Assembly (NCBI GenBank): GCA_934351255.1
Contig: CAKRJH010000012.1
Location: 19,733 to 83,732, forward strand
Source: an uncultured Lachnospiraceae bacterium
Lineage (GTDB): Bacteria; Bacillota; Clostridia; Lachnospirales; Lachnospiraceae
Length of the DNA: 64,000 nucleotides
Direction: 5' to 3'
Shown: one piece after another, positions 35,732-44,968 of the stretch
Numbering within the stretch: the stretch's first letter is position 1
Layout: every line of letters begins with the position of its first letter
Position numbers and translations under genes: made by a program
Notes under the pieces: generated by a model
Database searches by the model: none
What the model was told of the DNA's origin: nothing
Seen by the model: only the letters and a program-made list of their open reading frames with translations

Positions 35732-37105
35732 CTATAACAACTCAAACAATTCGTAGATATTCTGTACTCCGACCAGCTTCAGTCCCCCAAGCTGCTCCGG
35801 TGTCAGTTCGATCTGCCGGCAATTCACAGCCGGCATAATGCAGCGCTCAAATCCAAGCCTTGCCGCCTCTAGCACTCTCTGCTCTGCCATGGCAACGCCG
35901 CGCACCTCGCCTACCAGCCCCACTTCTCCGAAACAGATCGTCCGGCCATCCATCGCCTGGTTGCGGTAACTCGACAACAGTGCCGTGACAATTCCCAGAT
36001 CCAGTGCCGGTTCCAGAATGCGCATACCACCAGCGACATTGACATAGATGTCATAGTCATTCAGGCGCACACCCAGACGTTTCTCGATCACGGCCGCCAG
36101 CAGATTCAGACGGTTAAAATCAGTTCCCGCCGCAGTCCTGCGCGGATAATTAAAACTCGTCTGGCACACCAGCCCCTGTACTTCCACCAGGATCGGACGG
36201 GAGCCCTCCATCGAACAGGCCACCACGGACCCCGGCTCGTGCTCCGGCTTGCCCTGCAGCATATATTCTGACGGGTTGGGAACCTCCACCAGACCTACAC
36301 CGCGCATCTCAAAGACCCCGATCTCATTGGTCGAACCAAACCGGTTCTTTACACCCCGCAGAAAACGGTAGGAGGCACCTCCGTCTCCCTCAAAATAGAG
36401 CACGGTATCCACCATGTGTTCCAGCACACGCGGGCCGGCCACAACACCTTCCTTGGTCACATGACCCACAATGAAGATAGAGATGTTCATGCCCTTGGCG
36501 AGCCGCAGAAGGGTACTGGTGGTCTCGCGGACCTGCCCTACACTTCCCGGCGCAGATCCCACTTCCTCCCGGTACATCGTCTGGATCGAATCGATCACGA
36601 CAATCTCCGGCTGCGTCCGCGTAATGCTCTCGGCCACGATATCCAGATCGGTCTCAGACAGCAGAAGCATATCCGATGCAGACGCATCCAGACGGTCAGC
36701 TCTCATCTTGATCTGACGCACAGACTCCTCTCCTGACACATACAGCACCTTGTGTCCCGCAAAGGATAGCTGCCGGCACATCTGAAGCAAAAGGGTGGAT
36801 TTTCCGATACCCGGATCTCCACCCACCAATACCAGAGAGCCGACGACGATCCCGCCGCCGAGCACTCTGTCCAGTTCATGAATCTGTGTGAGAATGCGGG
36901 TCTCTTCCTGAAACTGTACCTCACTGAGCCTGGATGGCTCACGGTACTGTGCCCGCGCGACCGGCTTGCCTGCCGCTGTCGTGATGACCGGCTCCTCCTC
37001 CAGAGAATCCCAGGCACCACAGGCCGGACACTGGCCGGACCACTTGGCCGTCTCATTGCCGCATTCCTTACAATAATAAACCTTCTTATTCTTTGCTTTT
37101 GCCAT
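35732..37105 (-). CDS. radA: DNA repair protein RadA (Sms)
   Basis: 457 aa, standard length. The N-terminal C4 zinc finger is CKECGNETAKWSGQCPACGAW. The RecA-like ATPase has Walker A GGDPGIGKSTLLLQ and Walker B EIVVIDSIQTMY. The RadA-specific KNRFG motif is at VKNRFGSTNEIGVF, and a Lon-protease-like C-terminal domain ends the protein. RadA is a branch-migration helicase in recombination. It follows the 137-aa unknown gene by 3 bases; the clpC-X-radA order recalls the Bacillus ctsR-mcsAB-clpC-radA cluster. Confidence 0.97.
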   Translation of the reverse strand: MAKAKNKKVYYCKECGNETAKWSGQCPACGAWDSLEEEPVITTAAGKPVARAQYREPSRLSEVQFQEETRILTQIHELDRVLGGGIVVGSLVLVGGDPGIGKSTLLLQMCRQLSFAGHKVLYVSGEESVRQIKMRADRLDASASDMLLLSETDLDIVAESITRTQPEIVVIDSIQTMYREEVGSAPGSVGQVRETTSTLLRLAKGMNISIFIVGHVTKEGVVAGPRVLEHMVDTVLYFEGDGGASYRFLRGVKNRFGSTNEIGVFEMRGVGLVEVPNPSEYMLQGKPEHEPGSVVACSMEGSRPILVEVQGLVCQTSFNYPRRTAAGTDFNRLNLLAAVIEKRLGVRLNDYDIYVNVAGGMRILEPALDLGIVTALLSSYRNQAMDGRTICFGEVGLVGEVRGVAMAEQRVLEAARLGFERCIMPAVNCRQIELTPEQLGGLKLVGVQNIYELFELL

Positions 37106-37108
37106 AGA

Positions 37109-37522
37109 TTACATCTTCTCTGCCTTGACCTGAACAGGCTGTCCCGGATTCAGCTCCACGGTCAGGAACAGTTTTCCTCCCAGATTGGTCTTGGTCTGGC
37201 CATGCTCATGTCCGTCAATGCTGATCTTGTATTCCTGCTCCGCCTCCAGGCCCAGGATCACAGAGGAATCCTCCAGGCCCTCTACCGTAAAGGAAATGCC
37301 CTTATCATCTGCCTTCATGCCGGTCACTACAGTACCCGGATCGGACTCATACACAGCGATTCCGTTCTTCTCCAGTCTGGTAATCTCCTTGAATGTCTTC
37401 ACCTTATATAAATCTCCCTCAAATGGGAAATCTGCTAACTTCTTCTTCTCCGGTAACTCATAGTTGCCAAAGCTCAATGTGCCATCTGCCTCCTGACGGA
37501 TCAGCTCTTTAATTACTGCCAT
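37109..37522 (-). CDS. Conserved 137-aa beta-rich protein, unknown
   Basis: 137 aa, no signal peptide, no cysteines. It opens MAVIKELIRQEADGTLSFGN with GGAGG before the ATG, and the rest alternates hydrophobic and polar residues (GISFTVEGLEDSSVILGLEA, GGKLFLTVELNPGQPVQVKA), suggesting a small beta-sandwich. Similar proteins in Lachnospiraceae are sometimes labelled endosialidase, but no such catalytic features are visible, so I do not use that name. Cotranscribed with radA (3-base gap). Confidence 0.8.
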   Translation of the reverse strand: MAVIKELIRQEADGTLSFGNYELPEKKKLADFPFEGDLYKVKTFKEITRLEKNGIAVYESDPGTVVTGMKADDKGISFTVEGLEDSSVILGLEAEQEYKISIDGHEHGQTKTNLGGKLFLTVELNPGQPVQVKAEKM

Positions 37523-37625
37523 ATACTCCTCCTTCGTGCTTTGCCCGCGGAACCGTCCCGGCCCCGTCAGGTTCTAAAATCATCAGTTACTTATTGCGTA
37601 TTACTTACCATTAGAATATCACATG

Positions 37626-40112
37626 TCATCCCAAATTTCCATGAAATTCTTGTGAAAATAGTGTGAGTTTCTTTTCTTTTTTGCCCTCGTTTTCCGAAGA
37701 AATACAGTCGATCACCACACGGTCTCCCGCCCGGATCTCCCCGGCCAGGATCTTCTCTGCCAATGGATCCTCCACCTTGGTCTGAATGGCCCTGCGCACC
37801 GGTCTGGCCCCGTACATCTTGTCAAAACCGGCATCCGCCAGATACTCGACGGCCTCCTTGGTCGGACAGAGTTCCAGCCTGAGCTGTGCACCGGCGCGTT
37901 TCTGCAGTTCATCCAGCATGATCTGTACGATCTGCGCGATCTCTTCCCTGGTCAATGGATGGAATACCAGCACCTCATCGATACGGTTGATAAATTCCGG
38001 TTTGAAGATCCGTCTGACTTCCTCCATGACGCCCTCTTTCATCTTGAGGTAATCCTCTTTCTCCTGATCGCCTGTCACAAAGCCCAGATGTTTTGGCTGC
38101 ATGATCTGCTGCGCTCCGGCATTGGACGTCATGATGATGATCGTATTCTTAAAGCTGACTCTGCGCCCCTGTGAATCCGTCACATGGCCATCCTCAAGGA
38201 TCTGCAGCAGCAGATTGAACACATCCGGATGGGCTTTCTCGATCTCATCGAAAAGGACCACGCTGTACGGATGTCTGCGGACCTTTTCACTGAGCTGTCC
38301 GCCCTCCTCATATCCGACATAGCCCGGAGGGGATCCGATCATTTTGGACACGCTGTGCTTTTCCATATATTCGGACATATCCACGCGGATGATGTCCTGC
38401 TCCTGTCCAAACACTGCCTCTGCCAATGCCTTGGACAGCTCCGTCTTTCCGACTCCGGTAGGCCCCAGGAACAGGAACGAACCGATCGGACGGTTCGGAT
38501 CCTTCAATCCCACGCGTCCCCGGCGCACGGCACGGGACACTGCGGTCACAGCCTCACTCTGGCCTACCACCCGTCTGTGCAGGATTTCCTCAAGCCGGCG
38601 CAGTCTCTGGGTCTCCTGCTCCTGCAGTTTCTGTACCGGGATCTTGGTCCACTCTGCGATCACCGCGGCAATATCATTTTCCCCGATCTCTGGCACATTC
38701 TCGCGGCTCTTTCTGTCCTTTTTCTCCCGCAGTTCCTTCAACTGTTCCAGCACCTGTTCACGCTGCTTTCTGGCCTCGCTGGCACGCGCATAGTCTCCCT
38801 CACAGACCGCATCCTCCATCTCCTTTTCCAGACGGACACTGTCTTCCTCCATCTGGCGCAGTTCCGGAGTCGGCACATAGCGTTTCAATCCCACTCTCGA
38901 GCAGGCCTCATCCATCACGTCGATGGCTTTGTCCGGCAGAAATCGGTCGTTGATATAGCGCGCACTCATGTGCACCGCCGCCACCAGCGCCTGGGCCGAG
39001 ATCTTCACATGGTGATGATCCTCATAATGCTTTGCCAGTCCCTGCAGGATCTCAATGGACTGAGCCTCATCCGGCTCCTCCACCATAACCGACTGAAAAC
39101 GCCGTTCCAGCGCGGCATCCTTCTCAATATACTTGCGGTATTCGTCCACCGTCGTCGCGCCGATCACCTGCATCCTGCCACGCGCCAGGGATGGTTTGAG
39201 AATATTCGCGGCATCCAGGGACCCCTCCGCTCCTCCGGCACCGATGATCATGTGGATCTCGTCAATAAACACAAGAATGTTTTTCTGGGCGATCACCTCG
39301 TCAATGATCTTTTTGATACGCTCCTCAAACTCTCCGCGGTACTTGGTACCTGCCACCATGCCGGACAAGTCCAGATTGACCACTCTCCTGCCCACCAGGG
39401 TCTCCGGGATGTCTTCCTCCACGATCTTCTGCGCGAGTCCCTCGACGACAGCCGTCTTGCCGACACCCGGCTCTCCGATCAGACAGGGATTGTTCTTGGT
39501 GCGGCGTCCCAGGATCTGTACCAGTCTCTGGATCTCCACATCACGGCCGATCACCGGATCCAGTTTGCCATCTCTGGCAAGCGCGGTAAGATCCGTACTG
39601 AAACGATCCAGTGTCGGAGTCTTCCCCTTGTCATCCTTTTTCCGCTTCATCAGCGGGTCATCCTTGGTCACCGGGATCTGCTGCCCGGATGCCACAATGA
39701 TATCGGTACAGATCTTCTGCATGTCGATCTCTTTCATCAGCATCAGACGCACCGCAATGCTCTCCTGTTCCTTGACCAATGCCATCAGAAGATGCTCGGT
39801 ACCGATCTCCTCCGCGTCCAGATTCTCTGCCTCTTCGGCGGAAGCGTCAATGACTTTTTGTGCTCTCGGGGTGAACTCCCCCTCCTCCATGACAGCCAGA
39901 TTGCTGCCCGGAGCGATCAGTTCATCCATCATCGCACACACATTATCATACGCTACGTGATTAACCTTCAAGATCTTGGACGCTACTCCCGGCGTCTTGA
40001 TCAGTGCCAGCAGCAGATGCTCCGTGCCCACATAATTGTGGTTCATGCTCTTTGCGATTGCCCTGGCATTATCCAGTGCCTTTCTGGCACTGTCTGTAAA
40101 ACGATTTTCCAT
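37626..40112 (-). CDS. clpC: Clp protease ATPase subunit ClpC
   Basis: 828 aa from ATG 40112 (GGAG 6 bases upstream; the ATG at 40124 lacks a site). The ClpN double repeat (FTDSARKALDNARAIAKSMN, VGTEHLLLAL, IGTEHLLMALVKEQ) is followed by AAA domain 1 with GEPGVGKTAVVEGLAQ, a short ClpC-type middle region (EMEDAVCEGDYARASEARKQ), and AAA domain 2 with GPTGVGKTELSKALAEAVFG. The middle region is far shorter than in ClpB at 57431-60004. It unfolds proteins for ClpP. No ctsR, mcsA or mcsB gene and no CtsR heptad repeat is visible upstream. Confidence 0.95.
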   Translation of the reverse strand: MENRFTDSARKALDNARAIAKSMNHNYVGTEHLLLALIKTPGVASKILKVNHVAYDNVCAMMDELIAPGSNLAVMEEGEFTPRAQKVIDASAEEAENLDAEEIGTEHLLMALVKEQESIAVRLMLMKEIDMQKICTDIIVASGQQIPVTKDDPLMKRKKDDKGKTPTLDRFSTDLTALARDGKLDPVIGRDVEIQRLVQILGRRTKNNPCLIGEPGVGKTAVVEGLAQKIVEEDIPETLVGRRVVNLDLSGMVAGTKYRGEFEERIKKIIDEVIAQKNILVFIDEIHMIIGAGGAEGSLDAANILKPSLARGRMQVIGATTVDEYRKYIEKDAALERRFQSVMVEEPDEAQSIEILQGLAKHYEDHHHVKISAQALVAAVHMSARYINDRFLPDKAIDVMDEACSRVGLKRYVPTPELRQMEEDSVRLEKEMEDAVCEGDYARASEARKQREQVLEQLKELREKKDRKSRENVPEIGENDIAAVIAEWTKIPVQKLQEQETQRLRRLEEILHRRVVGQSEAVTAVSRAVRRGRVGLKDPNRPIGSFLFLGPTGVGKTELSKALAEAVFGQEQDIIRVDMSEYMEKHSVSKMIGSPPGYVGYEEGGQLSEKVRRHPYSVVLFDEIEKAHPDVFNLLLQILEDGHVTDSQGRRVSFKNTIIIMTSNAGAQQIMQPKHLGFVTGDQEKEDYLKMKEGVMEEVRRIFKPEFINRIDEVLVFHPLTREEIAQIVQIMLDELQKRAGAQLRLELCPTKEAVEYLADAGFDKMYGARPVRRAIQTKVEDPLAEKILAGEIRAGDRVVIDCISSENEGKKEKKLTLFSQEFHGNLG

Positions 40113-40150
40113 ATAAATCTCCATTCCGCAGACGTATAGCGTCGAAGGAA

Positions 40151-40252
40151 CGCGAGCAAAATGTCAGATTTTGCTCTGCGATTAAGGCTACTTTGTGGCG
40201 TCTGCGACACAAATAGCCCGTGCGAAAATACTGCATCAGCGGTATTTTCACA
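40151..40252 (-). repeat. Three consecutive hairpins between the glucosaminidase gene and clpC
   Basis: Hairpin A: GAGCAAAA / TTTTGCTC (40154-40176), perfect 8-bp arms. Hairpin B: GGCTACTTTGTG / CACAAATAGCC (40186-40218), one bulge. Hairpin C: TGCGAAAATAC / GTATTTTCACA (40221-40252), one mismatch. None is followed by a T run in either direction, so they are not simple terminators. They would lie in the clpC leader or intercistronic RNA. They may be a dispersed intergenic repeat. Confidence 0.75.
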
Positions 40253-40273
40253 CTATCCCCTTCCATCTCTGCG

Positions 40274-42643
40274 TCACTGAGGAGTCTGCGTTTCCTCCGG
40301 CGGCGTATCATCTTCTTCTCCGCCGGATGCCTCTCCTTTTTTCCTGACCACAATGGTATATCTGCGTGTCTTTCCATTTTCGGCGGTTACCTGTACCACA
40401 AAACGGTTCTCACCCACAGACAGTCTGTGGACTCCCGTCCCTTTCACACGGGCCGATCTGGCGATGGCCGATGCCTGGATCCGGATGTTCTTCTTGTGGC
40501 TTTCCACCTGCACACGGTAGGTCTTTCTACCGCTGTCTCCCCGCTTAAATGCGCTCGAAAAACGATATCCATTCACAGAAAGACTGGCCAGATAATTGTT
40601 TGGATTGGCCCCGCCCGACGGCATCGCTGCCTTTCCGGACGGCATGTCCTTATAGACCGGAATTACAAACAGAATGTTCATCCGGGCCTTTCTGCCGCCA
40701 TACGCCGTGGAGGTCTTATAACTCTCCGCATACGGTGCTTCCAGATTGGACATATACTGATGATCGTAGGTGCTTTTGCTGGTCACATTAAACTTCTGCA
40801 GATACAGCGTGCTCTGACCGGTCGCCACATAATTGGCCCCGATATAGAGTGCACCGCCTACCAGCGCGCGGTACCTGTTGTTCCACGGCCTCATATAATC
40901 CGTGCCATTCTTGGCAAAGGACAGGCCGTTAGCCACCGCACCACCTGCTTTGGTACTGTTGTTGGCTCCGATATTGTAGTAGTTGTAAATGCCTGTGTAG
41001 CCGGCCACCGTACCGGATACCGATGAACTCATGCTGCCCGGCCCTTTGACAACCTCCTGCTTGACACGGGAAGCCAATGTATACGGGCTGACTCCGGATG
41101 CCCGGGCGGCCTCCAGAAATGTCTGGGCATAGGTGATCTCCTGCGTTTCCCCGTCATCGTCCTTGTACTTGTACGATTTATGGTACATCGGTGTATTCTT
41201 CAGGATATTTTCAATGCCTTCCACATCCTGATATTTTTCCTGATACTCTTCATTTTCAAACTGGAAAATGTAGTCGTCATTGAGGAAATTCCTTGGATCC
41301 ATATAGTAGCGCACCGCCTGCTGGGATGCTGTCACCCAGGTGGATCCGTCATATGGGATAAACCGGTCTGTCCGGTAATCATACGCGCCCTTTGCATAGG
41401 ACTTCCACGCACTCGGCTTGTTCACCGGGATCAACGACATTCCCACACGGCTCTCATTGGCCACGGCATCCGACCAGCGGATATGCGTCTGTGCCGCCTG
41501 GAAATCCCAGCCCGGATATCTGGCATGCAGCTTGACCAGCGGCTCTATATAGCCGGCCGGGAATCCCTGCTTTTTCAGATAACTCCGGAACTTTCCGGCT
41601 GACATGTGGCTTACATCCTTCATCTGATACCGGCTCTTGTTGATGCCTCCGTATACTGCCGGCTTTGGCGTAGTCCTTGCCTTCTTGCGCGGGTGTTTCT
41701 TTGCCGCTTTCTTTTTGTGTGGCCTGGCCGTCTTCTCCGGCGGTCTCGTCGGATACGGCGGATGGGATGGTCTTGGCACCGGAGACTGCGTTGCGAGCAG
41801 CTGCACCTTCCGGAAACGGACCAGATTGTCCGCCAGCCAGCCTTGGTACGTCACATCGTCCAGCGTCACCTCGATCTGGTCATACTTCACACCATTGACC
41901 CGTTTTTCTGCAACCACCACGATCTCATATCCGTCGATCATCGCGATCGGTGAATCTTCGATCGTCACTGGCACCATACTGCCAGCCTCTTTGCGCAGCA
42001 GCACCGTATCGGAAGTCACCACCATCGCCGGAACAGAATGGCTGTAGATCACATTGACACAATCCGCCTGCACATATCCCTTGTAGGAAGTTCCGTCCTG
42101 GGAGAACTGCACACAGAACCAGCGGTGGTTATCCGCCGTCGCCTCGCCCTCGATGGTCACCTGTTTGCCATCCGGCAAAAGCGCAGTCTGTCCATCCACT
42201 GCCAGCGCCGGCTTGCTCTGTCCGGCCTCACTGCGCACCACGATCCGGCCCGCATCCAGTGCAGCTCCGGTCACAGCATCCGCAGCAATGCTTCCATTGA
42301 TATTGACCGAAGAATCCGTACCGGTCATCGTGATGTACCGGCGCGGGACATAGCCCAGATGAGTCTGTCCCTCATAATCCAGACGGATCTGGTACCACTG
42401 TTTCTCCATGCCGGTCACGATCACCTGCTGTTCATCACATACGCGGACCGGCTGTCCACCTTTGTAGAGTGCAGCAGACTTCAGATCCGGCTGTTCATGC
42501 ACCACGACCTCTCCACTCGACTGAACCAGACCGGTCGCCGTTGCCGTAGACTCATGGCGGTTGCCCCGTATTCCCCAAATCAGCAGCGTCGCGACGATAA
42601 TGATCACCGTTACCGCAAAAAAACTACTTATCTGCTTCTTCAT
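40274..42643 (-). CDS. Cell-surface N-acetylglucosaminidase with SH3-like repeats
   Basis: 789 aa. An N-terminal membrane anchor (FFAVTVIIIVATLLIWGI) is followed by three SH3-like wall-binding repeats (about 35-270, e.g. QWYQIRLDYEGQTHLGYVPR) and a Pro/Lys-rich linker (about 275-325). The catalytic region (about 345-640) resembles the endo-beta-N-acetylglucosaminidase type of Lachnospiraceae (SPYTLASRVKQEVVKGPG, GYTGIYNYYNIGANNS). A cadherin-like beta-sandwich closes it (about 665-770), with a short acidic tail. It probably cleaves peptidoglycan glycan strands. It follows hslO by 20 bases in the same direction. Confidence 0.85.
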   Translation of the reverse strand: MKKQISSFFAVTVIIIVATLLIWGIRGNRHESTATATGLVQSSGEVVVHEQPDLKSAALYKGGQPVRVCDEQQVIVTGMEKQWYQIRLDYEGQTHLGYVPRRYITMTGTDSSVNINGSIAADAVTGAALDAGRIVVRSEAGQSKPALAVDGQTALLPDGKQVTIEGEATADNHRWFCVQFSQDGTSYKGYVQADCVNVIYSHSVPAMVVTSDTVLLRKEAGSMVPVTIEDSPIAMIDGYEIVVVAEKRVNGVKYDQIEVTLDDVTYQGWLADNLVRFRKVQLLATQSPVPRPSHPPYPTRPPEKTARPHKKKAAKKHPRKKARTTPKPAVYGGINKSRYQMKDVSHMSAGKFRSYLKKQGFPAGYIEPLVKLHARYPGWDFQAAQTHIRWSDAVANESRVGMSLIPVNKPSAWKSYAKGAYDYRTDRFIPYDGSTWVTASQQAVRYYMDPRNFLNDDYIFQFENEEYQEKYQDVEGIENILKNTPMYHKSYKYKDDDGETQEITYAQTFLEAARASGVSPYTLASRVKQEVVKGPGSMSSSVSGTVAGYTGIYNYYNIGANNSTKAGGAVANGLSFAKNGTDYMRPWNNRYRALVGGALYIGANYVATGQSTLYLQKFNVTSKSTYDHQYMSNLEAPYAESYKTSTAYGGRKARMNILFVIPVYKDMPSGKAAMPSGGANPNNYLASLSVNGYRFSSAFKRGDSGRKTYRVQVESHKKNIRIQASAIARSARVKGTGVHRLSVGENRFVVQVTAENGKTRRYTIVVRKKGEASGGEEDDTPPEETQTPQ

Positions 42644-42663
42644 CGTTTATCCCATCCTCGCGT

Positions 42664-43539
42664 CTACGCTTCCAGTAATTCCTGCAGCTGTGCCGGAGTA
42701 AATTCATAATGCTCCCCGCAGAACTGACAATTCACCTCAATCTTCTCGCCGTCGTCGATCATACTCTGGATATCCTGCCGGCTGATGCTGGCCAATGCTC
42801 TGGATACCCGCTCCCTGGAACAGTCACACACATATCCGGTATCCATGGTATCGGTGATCTCCACATCGAGATCTCCCATGAGATCCCGCAGAATGTCCTC
42901 CGGAGTCATGCCCTGTTCCAGCATATCGGTCACAGAATGGATCTTTGCGATATTGCGCTCCACGACGTCGATCACCTCGTCCTGCGCAAACGGCATGACC
43001 TGGATGATAAAACCACCGGCCTGCGCCACATGATTGTCATGGTTCATCAGAACGCCCAGACCGACCGCTGACGGCACCTGCTCCGATGTCGCATAGTAAT
43101 AGGTCAGATCCTCGGCAATCTCTCCGCTCTGTAACATGACCTGTCCGTTGTAAGGCTCCTTCATGCCAATGTCACGGATGACATTGAGAAATCCCGGTCC
43201 GATGGCTCCGGCCACATCCAGCTTGCCCTGGGAATTGGCCGGAAGGATCACAGCCGGATGATTGACATATCCCTTGACCCGTGCGGCAGAATCTGCGGTG
43301 ACCGTAATGCCTCCGATCGGCCCTCCGCATTCAATCTGCAGCGTCAATTTGTCCTTCTCTCCCTTCATCATACAGCCCATCATGCTTCCGGCCGTGAGAA
43401 GACGTCCCAGTGCTGCCGTAGCCACCGGACTGGTGTTGTGGATCCGGCGGCTCTCCTCCACCAGATTTCTGGTCGTACAGGCAAACAGGCGAAGCTGTTT
43501 GTCGGCTGCGGTTGCCCGCACAATATAATCTTTATTCAT
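42664..43539 (-). CDS. hslO: 33 kDa redox chaperone Hsp33
   Basis: 291 aa from ATG 43539 (GGAGG about 11 bases upstream), the usual length. The N-terminus DYIVRATAADKQLRLFACTT and MKEPYNGQVMLQSGEIAEDL are family-typical. The C-terminal zinc-binding redox switch appears as CDCSRERV and CQFCGEHYEF (C-x-C and C-x2-C). Oxidation releases zinc and activates the holdase. The start overlaps the last 8 bases of the upstream methyltransferase gene. Confidence 0.97.
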   Translation of the reverse strand: MNKDYIVRATAADKQLRLFACTTRNLVEESRRIHNTSPVATAALGRLLTAGSMMGCMMKGEKDKLTLQIECGGPIGGITVTADSAARVKGYVNHPAVILPANSQGKLDVAGAIGPGFLNVIRDIGMKEPYNGQVMLQSGEIAEDLTYYYATSEQVPSAVGLGVLMNHDNHVAQAGGFIIQVMPFAQDEVIDVVERNIAKIHSVTDMLEQGMTPEDILRDLMGDLDVEITDTMDTGYVCDCSRERVSRALASISRQDIQSMIDDGEKIEVNCQFCGEHYEFTPAQLQELLEA

Positions 43540-44320
43540 CGTAATATTTTCCCTCCTGATAGTGCTCTCTGGCCACAAAATACAGCCGCTCGCTGCCGGC
43601 ATGCGGCGCTTCCTTCGTAAAGGCATCGTACACTGCCACAAACTCCATTCCGGCTGCTTCCAGCATCTCCCGTACCTGTTCCACGGAATACGCCCGCTGC
43701 CGGTGCAGTTCATCACATCGCCGGAACAGATCCTCATCCTCCCCCGGTTCCTGCTGGTACACGGTCAGCAGATATTCATTGACCGCGTTCTCCGGATGAA
43801 ATTCATTCTGCCAGATAAAACTCGCATCCTCCCGGTTCTCGGTGATGACACGATCCCCCAGCACTTCCTCATAAAAATACCGGGTCTTCATGTCAAAGAT
43901 AAATGCCCCGCCGGGGTCCAGATAATTGTTGACCTTGCGAAAGACTTCGGTCAGCTGGTCTTCCTCCGGAATGTAATTTAATCCGTCACAGACGCACACA
44001 CATGCTGCCACGGTTCCATACAATTCCATTTCCCGCAGATCCTGCTGTAAAAAAAGGATCTCAGGACTGCATTTTTCGCGGGCAATCTCCAGCATCTCGG
44101 GAGACAGATCGATCCCGATCATATCATATCCGTCCTGCGCCAGCCGTCTGGTCATCTCTCCCGTCCCGCAGGCCAGGTCTGCCACAATGCCCCGGCTCAC
44201 TCCCTGTTCCTGCAGCAGCCCGCGCAGATACTGATGCCATTCATCATAGGGTATGTTGTCCATGAACAGATCGTAGGCAGTGGCGAACCCTCCATATATC
44301 GCAAATTCTTCAGAATCCAT
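43532..44320 (-). CDS. Class I SAM-dependent methyltransferase
   Basis: 262 aa from ATG 44320 (AGGAGG 6 bases upstream). It opens with FAIYGGFATAYDLFMDNIPY, common to this branch, and has motif I VADLACGTGEMTRRLA, the acidic residue in MIGIDLSPEMLEIA and a post-I VCVCDGLNYI. A beta-rich insertion follows. Substrate unknown. It is translationally coupled to hslO. Confidence 0.9.
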   Translation of the reverse strand: MDSEEFAIYGGFATAYDLFMDNIPYDEWHQYLRGLLQEQGVSRGIVADLACGTGEMTRRLAQDGYDMIGIDLSPEMLEIAREKCSPEILFLQQDLREMELYGTVAACVCVCDGLNYIPEEDQLTEVFRKVNNYLDPGGAFIFDMKTRYFYEEVLGDRVITENREDASFIWQNEFHPENAVNEYLLTVYQQEPGEDEDLFRRCDELHRQRAYSVEQVREMLEAAGMEFVAVYDAFTKEAPHAGSERLYFVAREHYQEGKYYDE

Positions 44321-44383
44321 AGTCCACCTCCTGCTTTGTATACTAACTGTTAATGTTACCATATCCCCTGTCACCCTGCAAGG

Positions 44384-44968
44384 TTACAGCTCGTCCAGCG
44401 TACTGGAATATGCAGGAAGAAATTCTTCCAGAAAGATCTCCGCCTCCGGGCACTGCATCCCGTGGATCGCGGCCCGTGTTGCCTCCCTGGCACAGCGGAA
44501 TTCCTGGTTTCCGGCTTTCTCCTCCTCCAGGCATTTGATCAGCGCGGACAGTTTGTCTGCCGCCTTGACCAGTCGGCGCTCCTGCGGCGTATGGCGGTTC
44601 TCAAGGAGCAGAGGCTCGTAGTCCTCCTGAAGATCCGCCGGCAGCTTGTGCAGGAGCTGATATGCCGCGGAGGCCTCGATCTGTTTGTAAGCCCGCTGGA
44701 TCTGTTCATTTTCGTACTTGATCGGTGTCGGCATATCTCCGGTAATGATCTCCGTACAGTCGTGAAACAATCCCAGCATTGCAATGTGTTCCGCATCATA
44801 CTGCCGCCCCAGCCTGCGGTTGCCGATCAGCGCCAGTCCGTGGGCCAGCATGGCCACCTCCATCGAATGCTCACTGATATTTTCCTCAGCCGAATTGCGC
44901 ATCAGCGCCCACCGGTTGATGTACTTCATGCGGGCCATCATCGCAAAAAAGCTGTTACTCTGTTTCAT
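44384..44968 (-). CDS. HD-domain 5'-deoxynucleotidase (YfbR-like)
   Basis: 194 aa from ATG 44968. The HD-fold metal and substrate residues are visible: RMKYINRWALMR, ENISEHSMEVAMLAHGLA (His), MLGLFHDCTEIITGDMPTPI (HD pair and the TGD-PTP signature) and KAADKLSALIKCLEE (Asp). YfbR dephosphorylates deoxynucleoside 5'-monophosphates. The start lies 14 bases inside the 3' end of uvrA, so translation is coupled. Confidence 0.93.
   Translation of the reverse strand: MKQSNSFFAMMARMKYINRWALMRNSAEENISEHSMEVAMLAHGLALIGNRRLGRQYDAEHIAMLGLFHDCTEIITGDMPTPIKYENEQIQRAYKQIEASAAYQLLHKLPADLQEDYEPLLLENRHTPQERRLVKAADKLSALIKCLEEEKAGNQEFRCAREATRAAIHGMQCPEAEIFLEEFLPAYSSTLDEL

Noticed and set aside
37109..37522. Endosialidase
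   Set aside because: A label seen on similar proteins, but the 137-aa protein lacks Asp-box or catalytic features; left as unknown.
38184..40139. 651-codon plus-strand frame opposite clpC
   Set aside because: Antisense to clpC, low-complexity His/Leu-rich translation with no domain; a by-product of codon bias.
40113..40273. CtsR operator before clpC
   Set aside because: No tandem GGTCAAA-type heptads; only hairpins are present.
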